Shown: piece by piece, positions 26,689 through 35,002 of the stretch
How the letters are laid out: the number at the start of each line of letters is the position of its first letter
Position numbering within the stretch: position 1 is the stretch's first letter
Origin: Herbiconiux gentiana
GTDB taxonomy: Bacteria > Actinomycetota > Actinomycetes > Actinomycetales > Microbacteriaceae
DNA: 64,000 nt
Direction: 5' to 3'
Assembly (NCBI RefSeq): GCF_024978135.1
Contig: NZ_JANTEZ010000006.1
Location: forward strand, 124,001-188,000
Notes under the pieces: generated by a model
Seen by the model: the letters and a program-made list of their open reading frames with translations, nothing else
Database searches by the model: none
Told to the model about the DNA's origin: nothing
Position numbers and translations under genes: made by a program

Positions 26689-27513
26689 TCAGCGGGGTTC
26701 GATGAAGGTGGTCAGGGCCTCGGTGAGCCGGGCGCGCATCCGCTCGTCGTCGATGCTCGCCGTGCCGTCGCCCGGCTGCACGCCGTAGTCGCCGAACGAG
26801 GCGTGGTTGGCGCCGTCGATCACCACGAAGCGGGCGTCGGGCGGGAGGTCGACGCGGGAGTCGTCGATCTTCGCGGGGGTGCTGAGGCCGTCGTCGGTGC
26901 CCGAGACCGAGAGCACGGGGATGCCGCCGTCGCTGAGGTCGCCGGCGCAGTACGAGCCGAGGAGCACGAGGCCCTTCACGTCGGCATCGGTCGCGTACTG
27001 GCAGGCCTTGACGCCGCCGAGGGAGTGGCCGCCGACGTACCAGTCGTCGACGCCGGGGGCCAGATCGGTGAAGGTGCTGAACGGCCGGAACTCGAGGATC
27101 GCGAAGTTGAGGATCGGGCGGACGATCACCACCGTGGTGCCGCTGTCGACGAGGCCGCTGAGCTTGTCGGCGTAGGCGAGCGGGTCGACCTTGGCGCCCG
27201 CGAGGAAGACGAGGCCGGTGCCGTTCGGCTCGGCGGATCCGTTCGGTTCGCCGGATCCGTTCGACTCGCCGGTGGGGGTCATCACGACGGCGCCGTGGGT
27301 CCAGTGGATGGCGACGGCGGGGTCGTCGGCGACCGCCTGCACGGGGGCGAGCTCGGCGGCGTAGGTGATGTGCGCGTCGACGAGGAAGCCCACGATCAGG
27401 GCGACCAGGAGCGTGGCGAGCGCAAGCGCGGCGGGCTTCAGGATGCGGATCGTTCGTCCGGGCATCCGGCGACGGGTCTGTCGGCGGGTCTGCCGGCTTG
27501 TCTGCCTGGGCAT
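26689..27513 (-). CDS. Membrane-anchored alpha/beta hydrolase
   Basis: 274 aa. Very basic N-terminus (RQTSRQTRRQTRRRMPGRT), then a signal-anchor segment (LKPAALALATLLVALIVGFL) and an extracellular alpha/beta-hydrolase domain with nucleophile elbow YVGGHSLGGVKA, an acid-containing VSGTDDGLSTP loop and a histidine in DGANHASFGDYG. An inserted NGSGEPNGSAEPNG repeat (about 27225-27265) sits in a surface loop and comes from a short DNA duplication. The start overlaps the upstream gene's stop by 1 bp. Substrate unknown; the fold is that of esterase/lipase-like enzymes. Confidence 0.85.
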   Translation of the reverse strand: MPRQTSRQTRRQTRRRMPGRTIRILKPAALALATLLVALIVGFLVDAHITYAAELAPVQAVADDPAVAIHWTHGAVVMTPTGESNGSGEPNGSAEPNGTGLVFLAGAKVDPLAYADKLSGLVDSGTTVVIVRPILNFAILEFRPFSTFTDLAPGVDDWYVGGHSLGGVKACQYATDADVKGLVLLGSYCAGDLSDGGIPVLSVSGTDDGLSTPAKIDDSRVDLPPDARFVVIDGANHASFGDYGVQPGDGTASIDDERMRARLTEALTTFIEPR

Positions 27514-28808
27514 CAGCGGGCGTGCATCGTGTCGTAGCGGGCGAGGGCGTCGGCGTCGGTCGCGAGCGTGGCGGAGCGGCGGGCCCCGTCGAGGGCGGCG
27601 ACCGGGTCGGCCTCGAGGCGGGCGAGCTGCAGTTCGCGTTCGGCGGCCGCCAGGCGCGTGCGGGCGTCGGTGCCGACGCCGCTGCGGCGCGACGAGATCA
27701 GCTCGCTCGCCGCACTGATGTGGCTCTCGGCGATCGCGAGGGCGCCGGCCAGGGCGTCGCGGGCCGAGTCCAGGCGCTGCTGGGCGGTGCGGGCCGTGTG
27801 CAGGGCGTGGTCGAGCTCGGTGGCAGCGGCGTTGAGGGCGTCGATGTCGGCAGTCGGATGCGCGGGGCGGCGCGTCTCGGCCAGGGCGACGGTGTCGCGC
27901 ACCCGCTTCTCGGCGTCGAGGATGTGCTGGGCCGCGTCGGCGTCGGCGACCGTCGCTCGCAGGGCCTCGGCATCGGCGAGGCGGATTGCGGCCTGGGCCA
28001 GGGCGCTGGCGCGGTCGGCGCGGGCCCGGCGGAGGGCGTCGCGGGTGCGATCGACGGAGTCGAGGCGGGTGACGGCCTCGCGGAGGAGCTGCTCGGCGCG
28101 CTGCACGTCCTTGGCGACGGGGGCGACGGCGGCGGTCTGCAAGTCCTGCTCGGCCTGCCGGGTGGCGGCGGCCGCGGCGTCGAGGGCGTCCCGGGCGAGG
28201 CTGTCGGCGTCGTCGACGGCGCTCAGGGCCGCCGGGTCGTAGGCGTCGCGCAGTTCGTCGAGGGTGGCGGAGGCGAGCGGGAGGCGTTCGCGGGCGTCGT
28301 CGATGCCGTCGCGGAGGCGCGCGAGGGCGTCGGGGGCGGCGGTCTCGGCGCGGCGGCGCTCGCCGACGGCTCGCGTCTGGGCGGCGACGAGGGCGAGGGC
28401 CGAGTCGCTGAGGGAGAGGATGCGCTTGCTCCAGTCGCGCTGCTCCTGCTCGGTGTCGGGGAAGGAGTCGTCGAGGCGCTGCTTCAGGGCGAAGGCCTCG
28501 GAGGCGCGTGCCTTCGCGGTGTCGAGCGCCTCGGCGAACTCGTGCACGATGGCGTCGTCGAATTCGGCGCGGGCGAACTCGAGCTCGTCGGCGGCGTCGC
28601 GGATGGCGTCGTCCATCTGCACGAGCTGGATGTTCGCACGCTTGACGAGCTCGTCGACGGGGAGGCGGGTGGGGGCGACGGTGCGGCGCTGGGCGGCGGT
28701 GGCCTTCTGCCTCGTGCCGCGGCGGCGCAGGACCGTGGACGCGGCGGCCAGGGTGACGAGCACCGCGCCGAGGATGATCGCGCTCGGCAGCAGGTCGAAT
28801 CCGTCCAT
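27513..28808 (-). CDS. Membrane-anchored coiled-coil protein of unknown function
   Basis: 431 aa with one N-terminal membrane segment (LLPSAIILGAVLVTLAAAST) followed by about 400 residues that are almost entirely Ala/Arg/Asp/Glu/Leu-rich helix, likely several coiled coils. The pattern resembles the C-terminal helical part of actinobacterial TPM-domain proteins, but no TPM domain is present. It shares a base with the hydrolase start, so the two are probably co-translated. The ATG is preceded by TAGGCT at 6 nt. No enzymatic motif is visible. Confidence 0.75.
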   Translation of the reverse strand: MDGFDLLPSAIILGAVLVTLAAASTVLRRRGTRQKATAAQRRTVAPTRLPVDELVKRANIQLVQMDDAIRDAADELEFARAEFDDAIVHEFAEALDTAKARASEAFALKQRLDDSFPDTEQEQRDWSKRILSLSDSALALVAAQTRAVGERRRAETAAPDALARLRDGIDDARERLPLASATLDELRDAYDPAALSAVDDADSLARDALDAAAAATRQAEQDLQTAAVAPVAKDVQRAEQLLREAVTRLDSVDRTRDALRRARADRASALAQAAIRLADAEALRATVADADAAQHILDAEKRVRDTVALAETRRPAHPTADIDALNAAATELDHALHTARTAQQRLDSARDALAGALAIAESHISAASELISSRRSGVGTDARTRLAAAERELQLARLEADPVAALDGARRSATLATDADALARYDTMHAR

Positions 28809-28814
28809 AGGGAC

Positions 28815-28820
28815 AGCCTA
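28815..28820 (-). promoter_or_regulatory. -10 element of the coiled-coil gene (leaderless candidate)
   Basis: TAGGCT (minus strand), six nucleotides, then ATG 28808. Confidence 0.5.
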
Positions 28821-28916
28821 CGGAGGGAGGGTGGGTGCCGGCTGGTGCCGGCTGGCTTCGCGGTGAGTAGTGATTGCTCATAACGCCCTCAGCGGCTTCT
28901 GCGCGAGGTTGGGGCC

Positions 28917-30062
28917 ATGTTCTTTCTGCACCGCTCACGCTCCGCCGCTGTCTTCGCGGGGGCTCTCCTGGTCGCCGGCGTGTTGGGTGGTGCGGTCGCC
29001 CCGGCGTCTGCGGCTCCCGGCGATCAGATCTCGGTGTCGACGCCGGCGCTCCTGCCCGACTTTGGGTACGTGAAGCAGGGCAGCGTGATCCCTCGCACGA
29101 TCGAGCTGCTGAACGACGGCGTCGACAACATCACCATCGATCCGGCGCCGCTCTCGGCGTTGACCGCTCCCTTCTCATTGACCGGCACCACCATCAAGGC
29201 GGGCGAGGTCATCGCGCCGGGGCAACGGCGCACCATCTCCGTGACGCTGACGGCCCCGCCCGCTCCCACCGTGGCGATGCAGCCCATCACGCTGACCGTG
29301 GTGTCGGCCGACCGCATGGGCACGACTCCCTTCCTGCTCGCTTTCCGGTCGGAGTCGCTGACCACGGCACGGGCGCACTTCGACGTGACGACTCCCGACG
29401 GTGGGTCGACGCTCGACTTCGGATCGGTGAAGGTGGGGTCGACCTCTCTGCGGCGGTTGACGCTGACCGTGCGGGGCATCGACCCGCTGTCGTTCGCCGA
29501 GTCCGACGTGCGGGTGACCGACGCCGGCGGGGCGGTCGTGAGCGCGGTGAAGGTGGCCGGCTCGACGTTCGGAACGGGGAAGATCTACCGTCCCTCGGAG
29601 AGCGCGACGGTCGACCTCGCGCTGGCGCCGACGGCCGCCGGGTCGTTCTCGGGCACGGTGACGATCACCGGTCGCATCATGAACGGCAACCCCGAGTCGC
29701 CGAGCGTCGTCGTGGCGCTACCGTTCACCGCGGTCGCGACCGCCGGGCCCACGCCGACGCCGACGCCCACCCCGACTGCCACGCCGCGACCCACTCCGGG
29801 CCCGACCGGCACCGCCACTCCCCGGCCCACCACGACGGTGACGCCGCTACCGTCGGGTACCGCCACGCCCGGTGTCGGCGGAGCCGGATCCGGATCCGGT
29901 ACCGGTGGGGCTGGCGGCTCGCGCGGTGCCGGAGGTGCGGGTTCCTCGCTGGCGAGCACCGGCGCCGAGCCGCTGGTCGCGTCGGGCTTCGGCCTCCTGA
30001 TGCTGCTCGGCGGTGCCGCTGCGGTCGTCCTCGGCATCCGTCGCCGCCGCCTGCACGGCTGA
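28917..30062 (+). CDS. Secreted surface protein with LAXTG cell-wall sorting signal
   Basis: 381 aa. Signal peptide 1-37 (SAAVFAGALLVAGVLGGAVA, cleavage near ASA-APG). Two beta-sandwich, choice-of-anchor/Ig-like modules occupy about 40-250 (each with a VIPRTIELLNDG- or STSLRRLTLTV-like strand pattern). A Thr/Pro-rich spacer (about 278-318) and a Gly-rich stretch follow. The C-terminal sorting signal is LASTG at 345-349, a hydrophobic span and RRRR. LAXTG is the preferred motif of class E sortases, so the sortase at 15491-16297 is the likely anchoring enzyme. Adhesin or structural role is inferred only. Confidence 0.85.
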   Translation: MFFLHRSRSAAVFAGALLVAGVLGGAVAPASAAPGDQISVSTPALLPDFGYVKQGSVIPRTIELLNDGVDNITIDPAPLSALTAPFSLTGTTIKAGEVIAPGQRRTISVTLTAPPAPTVAMQPITLTVVSADRMGTTPFLLAFRSESLTTARAHFDVTTPDGGSTLDFGSVKVGSTSLRRLTLTVRGIDPLSFAESDVRVTDAGGAVVSAVKVAGSTFGTGKIYRPSESATVDLALAPTAAGSFSGTVTITGRIMNGNPESPSVVVALPFTAVATAGPTPTPTPTPTATPRPTPGPTGTATPRPTTTVTPLPSGTATPGVGGAGSGSGTGGAGGSRGAGGAGSSLASTGAEPLVASGFGLLMLLGGAAAVVLGIRRRRLHG

Positions 30063-30094
30063 CCCCACCCTCGCCCACGACCCGCCCCGTCCCC

Positions 30095-30115
30095 CGACGC
30101 CGGCGGGCCGTCGGC
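30095..30115. terminator. Possible bidirectional hairpin between convergent genes
   Basis: CCGACG (30095-30100) pairs with CGTCGG (30110-30115) around a GC-rich loop, in the 66-bp gap between two converging genes. No T-run. Confidence 0.35.
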
Positions 30116-30128
30116 GTTCCGGGAGGGG

Positions 30129-30800
30129 CTAGAGGAGCGCCGACGAGAGCTGGTCGACCGAGTGGACGACCGCGATCGCGCCGACCGCCTCGGCGGGGGA
30201 GCCGTAGCCCCACTCGACCATGATGACCGGCACCCCGTGGGCCGCGGCGCCGATGATGTCGTGCTCGCGGTCGCCCACCATCACGATGTTCGCCAGGTCG
30301 ACCGACTGCGCGCGCAGGCGGCGCAGCGCCTCCTCCACCACGTCGGCCTTGGCGCTCCGGGTCTCGTCCTCCGATGAGCCGCAGATGACCTCGAAGCAGT
30401 CGGCCACCTCGAGGTGCTCGAGGATGCGCAGCGCCTGCGTCTCCGACTTCGAGGTCGCGATCGCGAGCGGGATCCCGGCGGCGTGCAGCGTGCGCACCAG
30501 ATCGATCATCCCCGGGTAGACCCGAGCATCGTCCTGCGGCCCCTCCGACGCGGCGAGCCCGCGGTAGACCACGAGCGCCTCCCGGGCCTCGGCCTCCGTC
30601 ATCGACGCCACGTCGCGGAAGCCGTCGAGGATCGGCGGCCCCACGAAGGCCACGAGCTCAGCCGGCAGCGGCACCGGCCGCCCCATCGCCTGCAGGGTGC
30701 GCGAGAGCCGGCCGATGATGCCCGGAGCGGAATCGGTGATGGTTCCGTCGAGGTCGAAGAGGATGCACGACCACGGCTTGGACGGGTTCTGCTCAGTCAC
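30129..30800 (-). CDS. HAD-superfamily phosphatase (Gph/PpaX-like)
   Basis: 223 aa haloacid dehalogenase-type hydrolase. Motif I is FDLDGTITDS (nucleophile D16, acid D18), with an alpha-helical cap (about 25-90), motif II Thr-Ser in AIATSKSE, motif III Lys in the RSAKADVVEEAL region, and motif IV VMVGDREHDIIGA. The closest general type is phosphoglycolate phosphatase/pyrophosphatase PpaX; the substrate is not certain. GTG 30800 is preferred over ATG 30869, because TAGGAT lies 7 nt upstream of GTG and the longer start would consume the promoter of the divergent transporter. Confidence 0.88.
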   Translation of the reverse strand: MTEQNPSKPWSCILFDLDGTITDSAPGIIGRLSRTLQAMGRPVPLPAELVAFVGPPILDGFRDVASMTEAEAREALVVYRGLAASEGPQDDARVYPGMIDLVRTLHAAGIPLAIATSKSETQALRILEHLEVADCFEVICGSSEDETRSAKADVVEEALRRLRAQSVDLANIVMVGDREHDIIGAAAHGVPVIMVEWGYGSPAEAVGAIAVVHSVDQLSSALL

Positions 30801-30807
30801 CCGCCCA

Positions 30808-30813
30808 ATCCTA
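30808..30813 (-). promoter_or_regulatory. -10 element of the HAD gene (leaderless candidate)
   Basis: TAGGAT (minus strand), seven nucleotides, then GTG 30800. Supports the shorter start. Confidence 0.5.
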
Positions 30814-30874
30814 GGGTCGCCCCGCGGCCGAGCGGAGCGGGCCCGCAGCTTCGCCGCCCTAGACTCCACCTGAA

Positions 30875-32047
30875 ATGGTCAGCTCCCTCGCCCGCCGCGC
30901 CCCCGTGGTCATCACCCTGCTCCTGCTCGCCGCAGCCGTCGTGGTGGTCGCCTCCGGGGTGCTCCCCTGGCCCGACTTCAGCGCCCTCGTCGAACGCGTC
31001 GCCCCGGTGCTCGCGTTCGTCATCGCCATCACGATCGTCGCCGAACTGGCGAGCGATGCCGGGGTCTTCACCGCCCTCGCCGAACGCATCGCGGGCTGGG
31101 GCCGCGGACGCATCTGGGCGCTCTGGCTGCTCGTCATCGCGCTCGCCGTGGTCAGCACGGCGTTCCTCTCTCTCGACACCACCGCCGTACTGGTCACCCC
31201 GGTGGTCGTGGTGCTGGCGCTGCACGTCGGCGTCTCGCCGATCCCGTTCGCCCTCGCGACGGTGTGGCTGGCGAACACGGCCTCCCTCTTCCTGCCGGTG
31301 TCGAACCTCACGAACCTCTTGGCGGCGCGGTCCTTCGACGGTGGACCGGTGCAGTTCCTCGGCATCGTCTGGGCGCCGGCGCTCGTGGGTGTGGTCGTGA
31401 GCGTAGCTATCCTCTCCGTCGTCTACCGGTCGCGGCTCGTCGGGCGGTACCTCGTGCCCGAGCGCACGCCCATCCGGGATCGCGGCCTGCTTGTCTACTC
31501 GGCGATCGTCGTCGTGCTGCTGCTGCCGATGCTCGTCTCGGGCCTCGAGGTGGCGTGGGTCGCGGGAGTGGCGGCCGTGCTGCTGCTCGCCGCGTTCCTC
31601 GTGCGCCGGCGGGAGGCGATCTCGGTCGGGCTCGTGCCCTGGCAGGCGCTCGGCATCGCGTTCGGCCTGTTCGTGCTGGTCGAGGCGGCCCATGCCCACG
31701 GCCTCGAGGATCTGCTCGCCTCCGTCAGCGGCAGCGGCGACGACCCGCTCAGTCTGCTGCACCTCGCGGCGGTCGCGGCCGTCAGCGCCAACGGCATCAA
31801 CAATCTCCCGGCCTACCTCGTGCTCGAGCCGCAGGCGGGCAGCCAGCTGCGGCTGGTGGCGCTGCTGATCGGCGTCAATCTCGGCCCGCTCGTCACCCCG
31901 TGGGCCTCGCTCGCGACCCTGCTCTGGCACCAGCGCCTCACGGCCTTGGGCGTCACGATCTCGTGGCCGCGCTTCATGGGTCTCGGACTGATCGCGGTGG
32001 CGATCATCGTCCCCCTCGCCACGCTGGCGCTCGCCTTCACGGCCTGA
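30875..32047 (+). CDS. SLC13/ArsB-like membrane transporter
   Basis: 390 aa, about 10-11 hydrophobic segments. It resembles the ArsB/NhaD/CitMHS ion transporter superfamily: an SLDTTAVLVTPVVV half-site in the first half, VWLANTASLFLPVSNLTNLL after it, and the matching AVSANGINNLPAYLV and LIGVNLGPLVTPWASLATL in the second half. ArsB proteins export arsenite, but no arsR or arsC is nearby, so the substrate (arsenite, anion or dicarboxylate) is open. Divergent from the HAD gene; TAGACT lies 9 nt before the ATG. Confidence 0.85.
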   Translation: MVSSLARRAPVVITLLLLAAAVVVVASGVLPWPDFSALVERVAPVLAFVIAITIVAELASDAGVFTALAERIAGWGRGRIWALWLLVIALAVVSTAFLSLDTTAVLVTPVVVVLALHVGVSPIPFALATVWLANTASLFLPVSNLTNLLAARSFDGGPVQFLGIVWAPALVGVVVSVAILSVVYRSRLVGRYLVPERTPIRDRGLLVYSAIVVVLLLPMLVSGLEVAWVAGVAAVLLLAAFLVRRREAISVGLVPWQALGIAFGLFVLVEAAHAHGLEDLLASVSGSGDDPLSLLHLAAVAAVSANGINNLPAYLVLEPQAGSQLRLVALLIGVNLGPLVTPWASLATLLWHQRLTALGVTISWPRFMGLGLIAVAIIVPLATLALAFTA

Positions 32048-32060
32048 CTCCGGGGTGCAT

Positions 32061-32184
32061 GGTGGCGGCGCTGGGGCGGTCGCGCATCCTGACCCCGGCG
32101 GTGGGTGGGTGGCGGTGCCGGTCGGTCGCGCTTGCTGAACCCGGTGAGGGTGGGTGGCGGCGCTGGGGCGGCTGCGCATCCTGA
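32061..32184. repeat. Three tandem copies of a 45-47 bp intergenic repeat
   Basis: Units begin at 32061, 32108 and 32153 with GGTGGCGG. The first and third share 32 bp with two mismatches; the middle copy is more diverged. They fill most of the 32048-32222 gap between the transporter and the SseB gene. No ORF or known element recognised. Confidence 0.7.
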
Positions 32185-32222
32185 GCTCTCAGGCGTGGCG
32201 AGCGGATGCTCGGGCCGAAACG

Positions 32223-32624
32223 TCAGGCCTCGACGAACTCGCGCTTCACGACCTGGCCCAGGGAGCCGACGTCGAACTGCACGGCGACGAAGTCGGCCGT
32301 CGACACGAGCGCGAGCGCCTCGGGCGCGGGAAGGATCATCGCCTGCGCGAGCGCCCGCTGCTCCTCGGGGACCGCGAGCCGCAGCTCGGCGATCGAGGTG
32401 AACAGCGGCAGCACGAGCTCACCCGTCGTCGACAGGACGGTGCGCAGCTGCGGGTCGGCCGCATCCGTCGACCCGGTGATGTCGACCACGAGGCCGCCGG
32501 TGCGCATCGCCTTCAGCAGGGCGTCGAGGGTGGTGCGGTTCGGCAGCGCCGCGAAGGTCTCGAGCGCCTTGCGCAGCGGCCGGTTCGAGTACGACTTGGG
32601 GAAGGCGGGTCTGCGGGAAGCCAC
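32223..32624 (-). CDS. SseB family protein
   Basis: 133 aa corresponding to an SseB N-terminal-type domain. It is a compact alpha/beta protein with LETFAALPNRTTLDALLKAM at the start of the domain, VLSTTGELVLPLFTSIAELR in the middle and a final strand. Related proteins lie beside many actinobacterial housekeeping genes; the molecular role is not known. GTG 32624 has TAGGGT ending 7 nt upstream and no Shine-Dalgarno, so it may be leaderless. The next gene upstream on this strand is nucS, separated by a palindrome-rich gap. Confidence 0.8.
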   Translation of the reverse strand: MASRRPAFPKSYSNRPLRKALETFAALPNRTTLDALLKAMRTGGLVVDITGSTDAADPQLRTVLSTTGELVLPLFTSIAELRLAVPEEQRALAQAMILPAPEALALVSTADFVAVQFDVGSLGQVVKREFVEA

Positions 32625-32630
32625 GCTCCC

Positions 32631-32636
32631 ACCCTA
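32631..32636 (-). promoter_or_regulatory. -10 element of the SseB gene (leaderless candidate)
   Basis: TAGGGT (minus strand), six nucleotides, then GTG 32624. Confidence 0.5.
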
Positions 32637-32644
32637 ACGACCCC

Positions 32645-32702
32645 GCGAGTGGTCACTTCTGGCGCGAACCTCGCGCAGGTGGCGCCGAAAGTGACCACTC
32701 GC
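32645..32702. repeat. Palindromic intergenic element, copy 1
   Basis: GCGAGTGGTCACTT (32645-32658) and its exact complement AAGTGACCACTCGC (32689-32702) enclose 30 bp that are themselves rich in GGCGC/GCGCC. A related copy begins 16 bp further on. It lies in the 32625-32860 gap between the SseB gene and nucS, which otherwise has nothing I recognise. Confidence 0.75.
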
Positions 32703-32718
32703 CCCTACGAGATCCGCG

Positions 32719-32774
32719 CGAGTGGGCGGTTTCGGCGCGAAAGTGGCGCGGGTGGCGCCGAAAGTGACCAGTCG
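32719..32774. repeat. Palindromic intergenic element, copy 2 (diverged)
   Basis: Left arm 32719-32738 and right arm 32755-32774 are an imperfect inverted repeat. The right arm repeats copy 1 almost exactly (GGCGCCGAAAGTGACCA then CT or GT). Same family as copy 1. Confidence 0.65.
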
Positions 32775-32860
32775 GCGAAAAGGTGGGACGCGACGGAGGG
32801 CGCGCGGCCGGAGGGGCGGAACGGCAGGGGGACCCGACGGGAGGGGAGGTGGCGGGCGGG

Positions 32861-33556
32861 TCAGAACAGGCGGGAGTCGGCGTCGTCGAGGCCGCGCATC
32901 GCGTCGTAGTCGAGCGTGACGCAGCGGATGCCGCGGTCGAGCGCCAGCGTGCGCGCCTGCGGCTTGATCTCCTGCGCGGCGAAGACGCCCTGCACGGGGG
33001 CGAGGTGCGGGTCGCGGTTCATCAGCTCGAGGTAGCGGGTGAGCTGCTCGACGCCGTCGATGTCGCCGCGGCGCTTGATCTCGACGGCGACGGATGCCCC
33101 GGCCGAGTCGCGGGCCAGGATGTCGACGGGGCCGATCGCGGTCATGTACTCGCGACGCACGAGGGTGTGGCCGTCGCCGAGCAGCTCGATCTGCTCGGCG
33201 AGGAGCTTCTGCAGGTGCGCCTCGACGCCGTCCTTCACGAGGCCGGGGTCGATGCCGAGCTCGTGCGCCGAGTCGTGCTCGACGTCGTAGAGGGAGACCA
33301 CGAGCACGTCGTCGGTCTTCTTCTGCGTCACCTTCCAGAGCTCGGTGATGCCCGCCTCGGCCTGGTCGGCGTCGGGCTCCTGCACGGTGATGGTGCAGGG
33401 CGGGCTCATCCAGTTCAGGGGCTTGTAGCTGCCGCCGTCGGAGTGCACCAGGATGCTGCCGTCGCTCTTCAGCATCAGCAGCCGTTTCGCGAGCGGCAGG
33501 TGGGCGCTGAGGCGGCCGGCGTAGTCGACGGAACAGGTGGCAATGACGAGACGCAC
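32861..33556 (-). CDS. nucS: Mismatch-specific endonuclease NucS (EndoMS)
   Basis: 231 aa nuclease that replaces MutS/MutL mismatch repair in most Actinobacteria by double-strand cleavage at G-T, G-G and T-T mismatches. It begins [20 protein letters not shown] (dimerisation/DNA-binding domain). The RecB-like catalytic domain carries D145 in GPVDIL, and E159 and K161 in VAVEIKRR. The C-terminal DADSRLF occupies the position where family members bind the sliding clamp. GTG 33556 with TACGCT 6 nt upstream suggests leaderless mRNA. Normal length, all catalytic residues present. Confidence 0.96.
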   Translation of the reverse strand: MRLVIATCSVDYAGRLSAHLPLAKRLLMLKSDGSILVHSDGGSYKPLNWMSPPCTITVQEPDADQAEAGITELWKVTQKKTDDVLVVSLYDVEHDSAHELGIDPGLVKDGVEAHLQKLLAEQIELLGDGHTLVRREYMTAIGPVDILARDSAGASVAVEIKRRGDIDGVEQLTRYLELMNRDPHLAPVQGVFAAQEIKPQARTLALDRGIRCVTLDYDAMRGLDDADSRLF

Positions 33557-33562
33557 CAGTAG

Positions 33563-33568
33563 AGCGTA
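33563..33568 (-). promoter_or_regulatory. -10 element of nucS (leaderless candidate)
   Basis: TACGCT (minus strand), six nucleotides, then GTG 33556. Confidence 0.5.
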
Positions 33569-33579
33569 ACCGCCCGCCC

Positions 33580-33653
33580 GGCCTCACCCGCCCGGTCGGC
33601 AGGTGGGGGGCGACCGGCCGGCAGGTGAGGGAGCCCGGTCGCCAGGTGAGGCC
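33580..33653. repeat. Inverted repeat with short direct repeats before nucS
   Basis: GGCCTCACC (33580-33588) is complementary to GGTGAGGCC (33645-33653), and between them GGTCGGCAGGTG / GGCCGGCAGGTG / GGTCGCCAGGTG recurs. It could end transcription of the MFS gene that stops at 33666. Confidence 0.4.
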
Positions 33654-33665
33654 GACCGGCCCGGG

Positions 33666-34883
33666 TCAGCGGCGGGGCGCGCGCTCGCGGGCGGCGGGCG
33701 AGGCGAGGCCGGCGAGCAGCACGAGCACGAGCACGAGCAGCAGGGCGTGCAGGATGCCGAACTCGTGTCCGAGCAGGCCGATCACCGGCGGCCCCACCAG
33801 GAACGCGGTGTACCCGATGATCGCCACCGCGCTCACGCGGGCGGCCGAGACCTTGGGGTCGGTGGTGTCGGCGGCGGCCGACATGCCCACCGGGAAGCCG
33901 AGCGAGCTGCCGAGCGCCCACAGGGCCGCACCCACGAAGGCCAGCCACGGCGCCGGGGCGAAGATGAACAGCAGCAACCCGAGCACGGCGAGGCCGGCAC
34001 TCACCCGCAGCACCGGGACCCGCCCGAAGCGGTCGAGCACCGGGCCGCCGGCGACGCGGCCGACCGTCATCGACACCGTGAACACGCCGAACGCGATGGC
34101 GCCGGTGGTGTTCGACTGGTCGTAGCCGTCGACCATCGCGATGGCCAGCCAGTCGTTGGCCGAGCCCTCGGCGAAGGCCATGCCGAGCATGATCAGGCCG
34201 ATGGCGAGCAGCCGCACGTCCTTCCACACGCCGAGCGACTCGGCGAGGCGCTCGCGGAGGGGCTTCTTCGGCGCGTCGTCGAGTTCGGAGGCCTCCGCGC
34301 CCTTCGGCACGAAGCGGATGGCGACGAGCACCGAGGCCAGCACCACGACGGCCATCACCGCGAGGTGCACCACGACGGGCACCGAGAGAGCGGATGCGAG
34401 AGCACCGATGCCCGCCCCGGCGACGGTGCCGAAGCTGAAGAACGCGTGCATGAGCGGCATCAGCGTCTTGCCGATGGCGCGTTCGGCGGCGGCGCCCTCG
34501 ACGTTCATCATCACGTCGACCGCCCCGTTGCCGAAGCCGAAGAGGGCGAGCCCCACGGCCACCACGGCGGGCGCGACGATCGTGTCGGTACCGAGCCCGA
34601 TGCCGACGAGGCCCACCGAGACGAGGCCCAGCACCACGGCCATGCCGGCCCGGGCGCCGATGCGGGCCATGATTGGGGGCGCCGCAATCAGCCCGACCAC
34701 CGAACCCGCCGACATCGCGAAGATCAGCAGACCGACCTGAGCCGTGTCGATGCCGAGCTGATCGCGCACGGCGGGGAGCCGCGCGACCCAGCTCGCGATC
34801 GAGACGCCGCTGAGGGCGAAGACCACGAAGATCGCGTTGCGCCAGGCGTGCAGCCGGCGGAGCGGGAGCATGGTGGTCGTCAT
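33666..34883 (-). CDS. MFS transporter (fucose-permease-like)
   Basis: 405 aa with 12 predicted membrane segments in two halves. The first-half loop region PPIMARIGARAGM and the second-half loop GPVLDRFGRVPVL match MFS loop 2-3/8-9 signatures, and GNGAVDVMMNVEGAAAER resembles the FucP/YbjJ subgroup. ATG 34883 has GAGGA 5 nt upstream. It diverges from the LacI-type regulator, which probably controls it, so a sugar or sugar-like substrate is likely but unproven. Confidence 0.85.
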   Translation of the reverse strand: MTTTMLPLRRLHAWRNAIFVVFALSGVSIASWVARLPAVRDQLGIDTAQVGLLIFAMSAGSVVGLIAAPPIMARIGARAGMAVVLGLVSVGLVGIGLGTDTIVAPAVVAVGLALFGFGNGAVDVMMNVEGAAAERAIGKTLMPLMHAFFSFGTVAGAGIGALASALSVPVVVHLAVMAVVVLASVLVAIRFVPKGAEASELDDAPKKPLRERLAESLGVWKDVRLLAIGLIMLGMAFAEGSANDWLAIAMVDGYDQSNTTGAIAFGVFTVSMTVGRVAGGPVLDRFGRVPVLRVSAGLAVLGLLLFIFAPAPWLAFVGAALWALGSSLGFPVGMSAAADTTDPKVSAARVSAVAIIGYTAFLVGPPVIGLLGHEFGILHALLLVLVLVLLAGLASPAARERAPRR

Positions 34884-35002
34884 GGGAATCCTCGGTGACT
34901 CGAAGGTGGCGGTGGCGTTGGCGGTGGCGGAGCGGTGGCGACGAAGCGGCGGCGAGGTCAGGGGCCGGATATGCGGTGTGACCTCGAATCGAATCGTTTC
35001 GA

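Noticed and set aside
30801-30869. ATG 30869 as start of the HAD gene.
   Set aside because: It would remove the promoter space of the divergent transporter and adds a non-family basic tail; GTG 30800 fits the -10.
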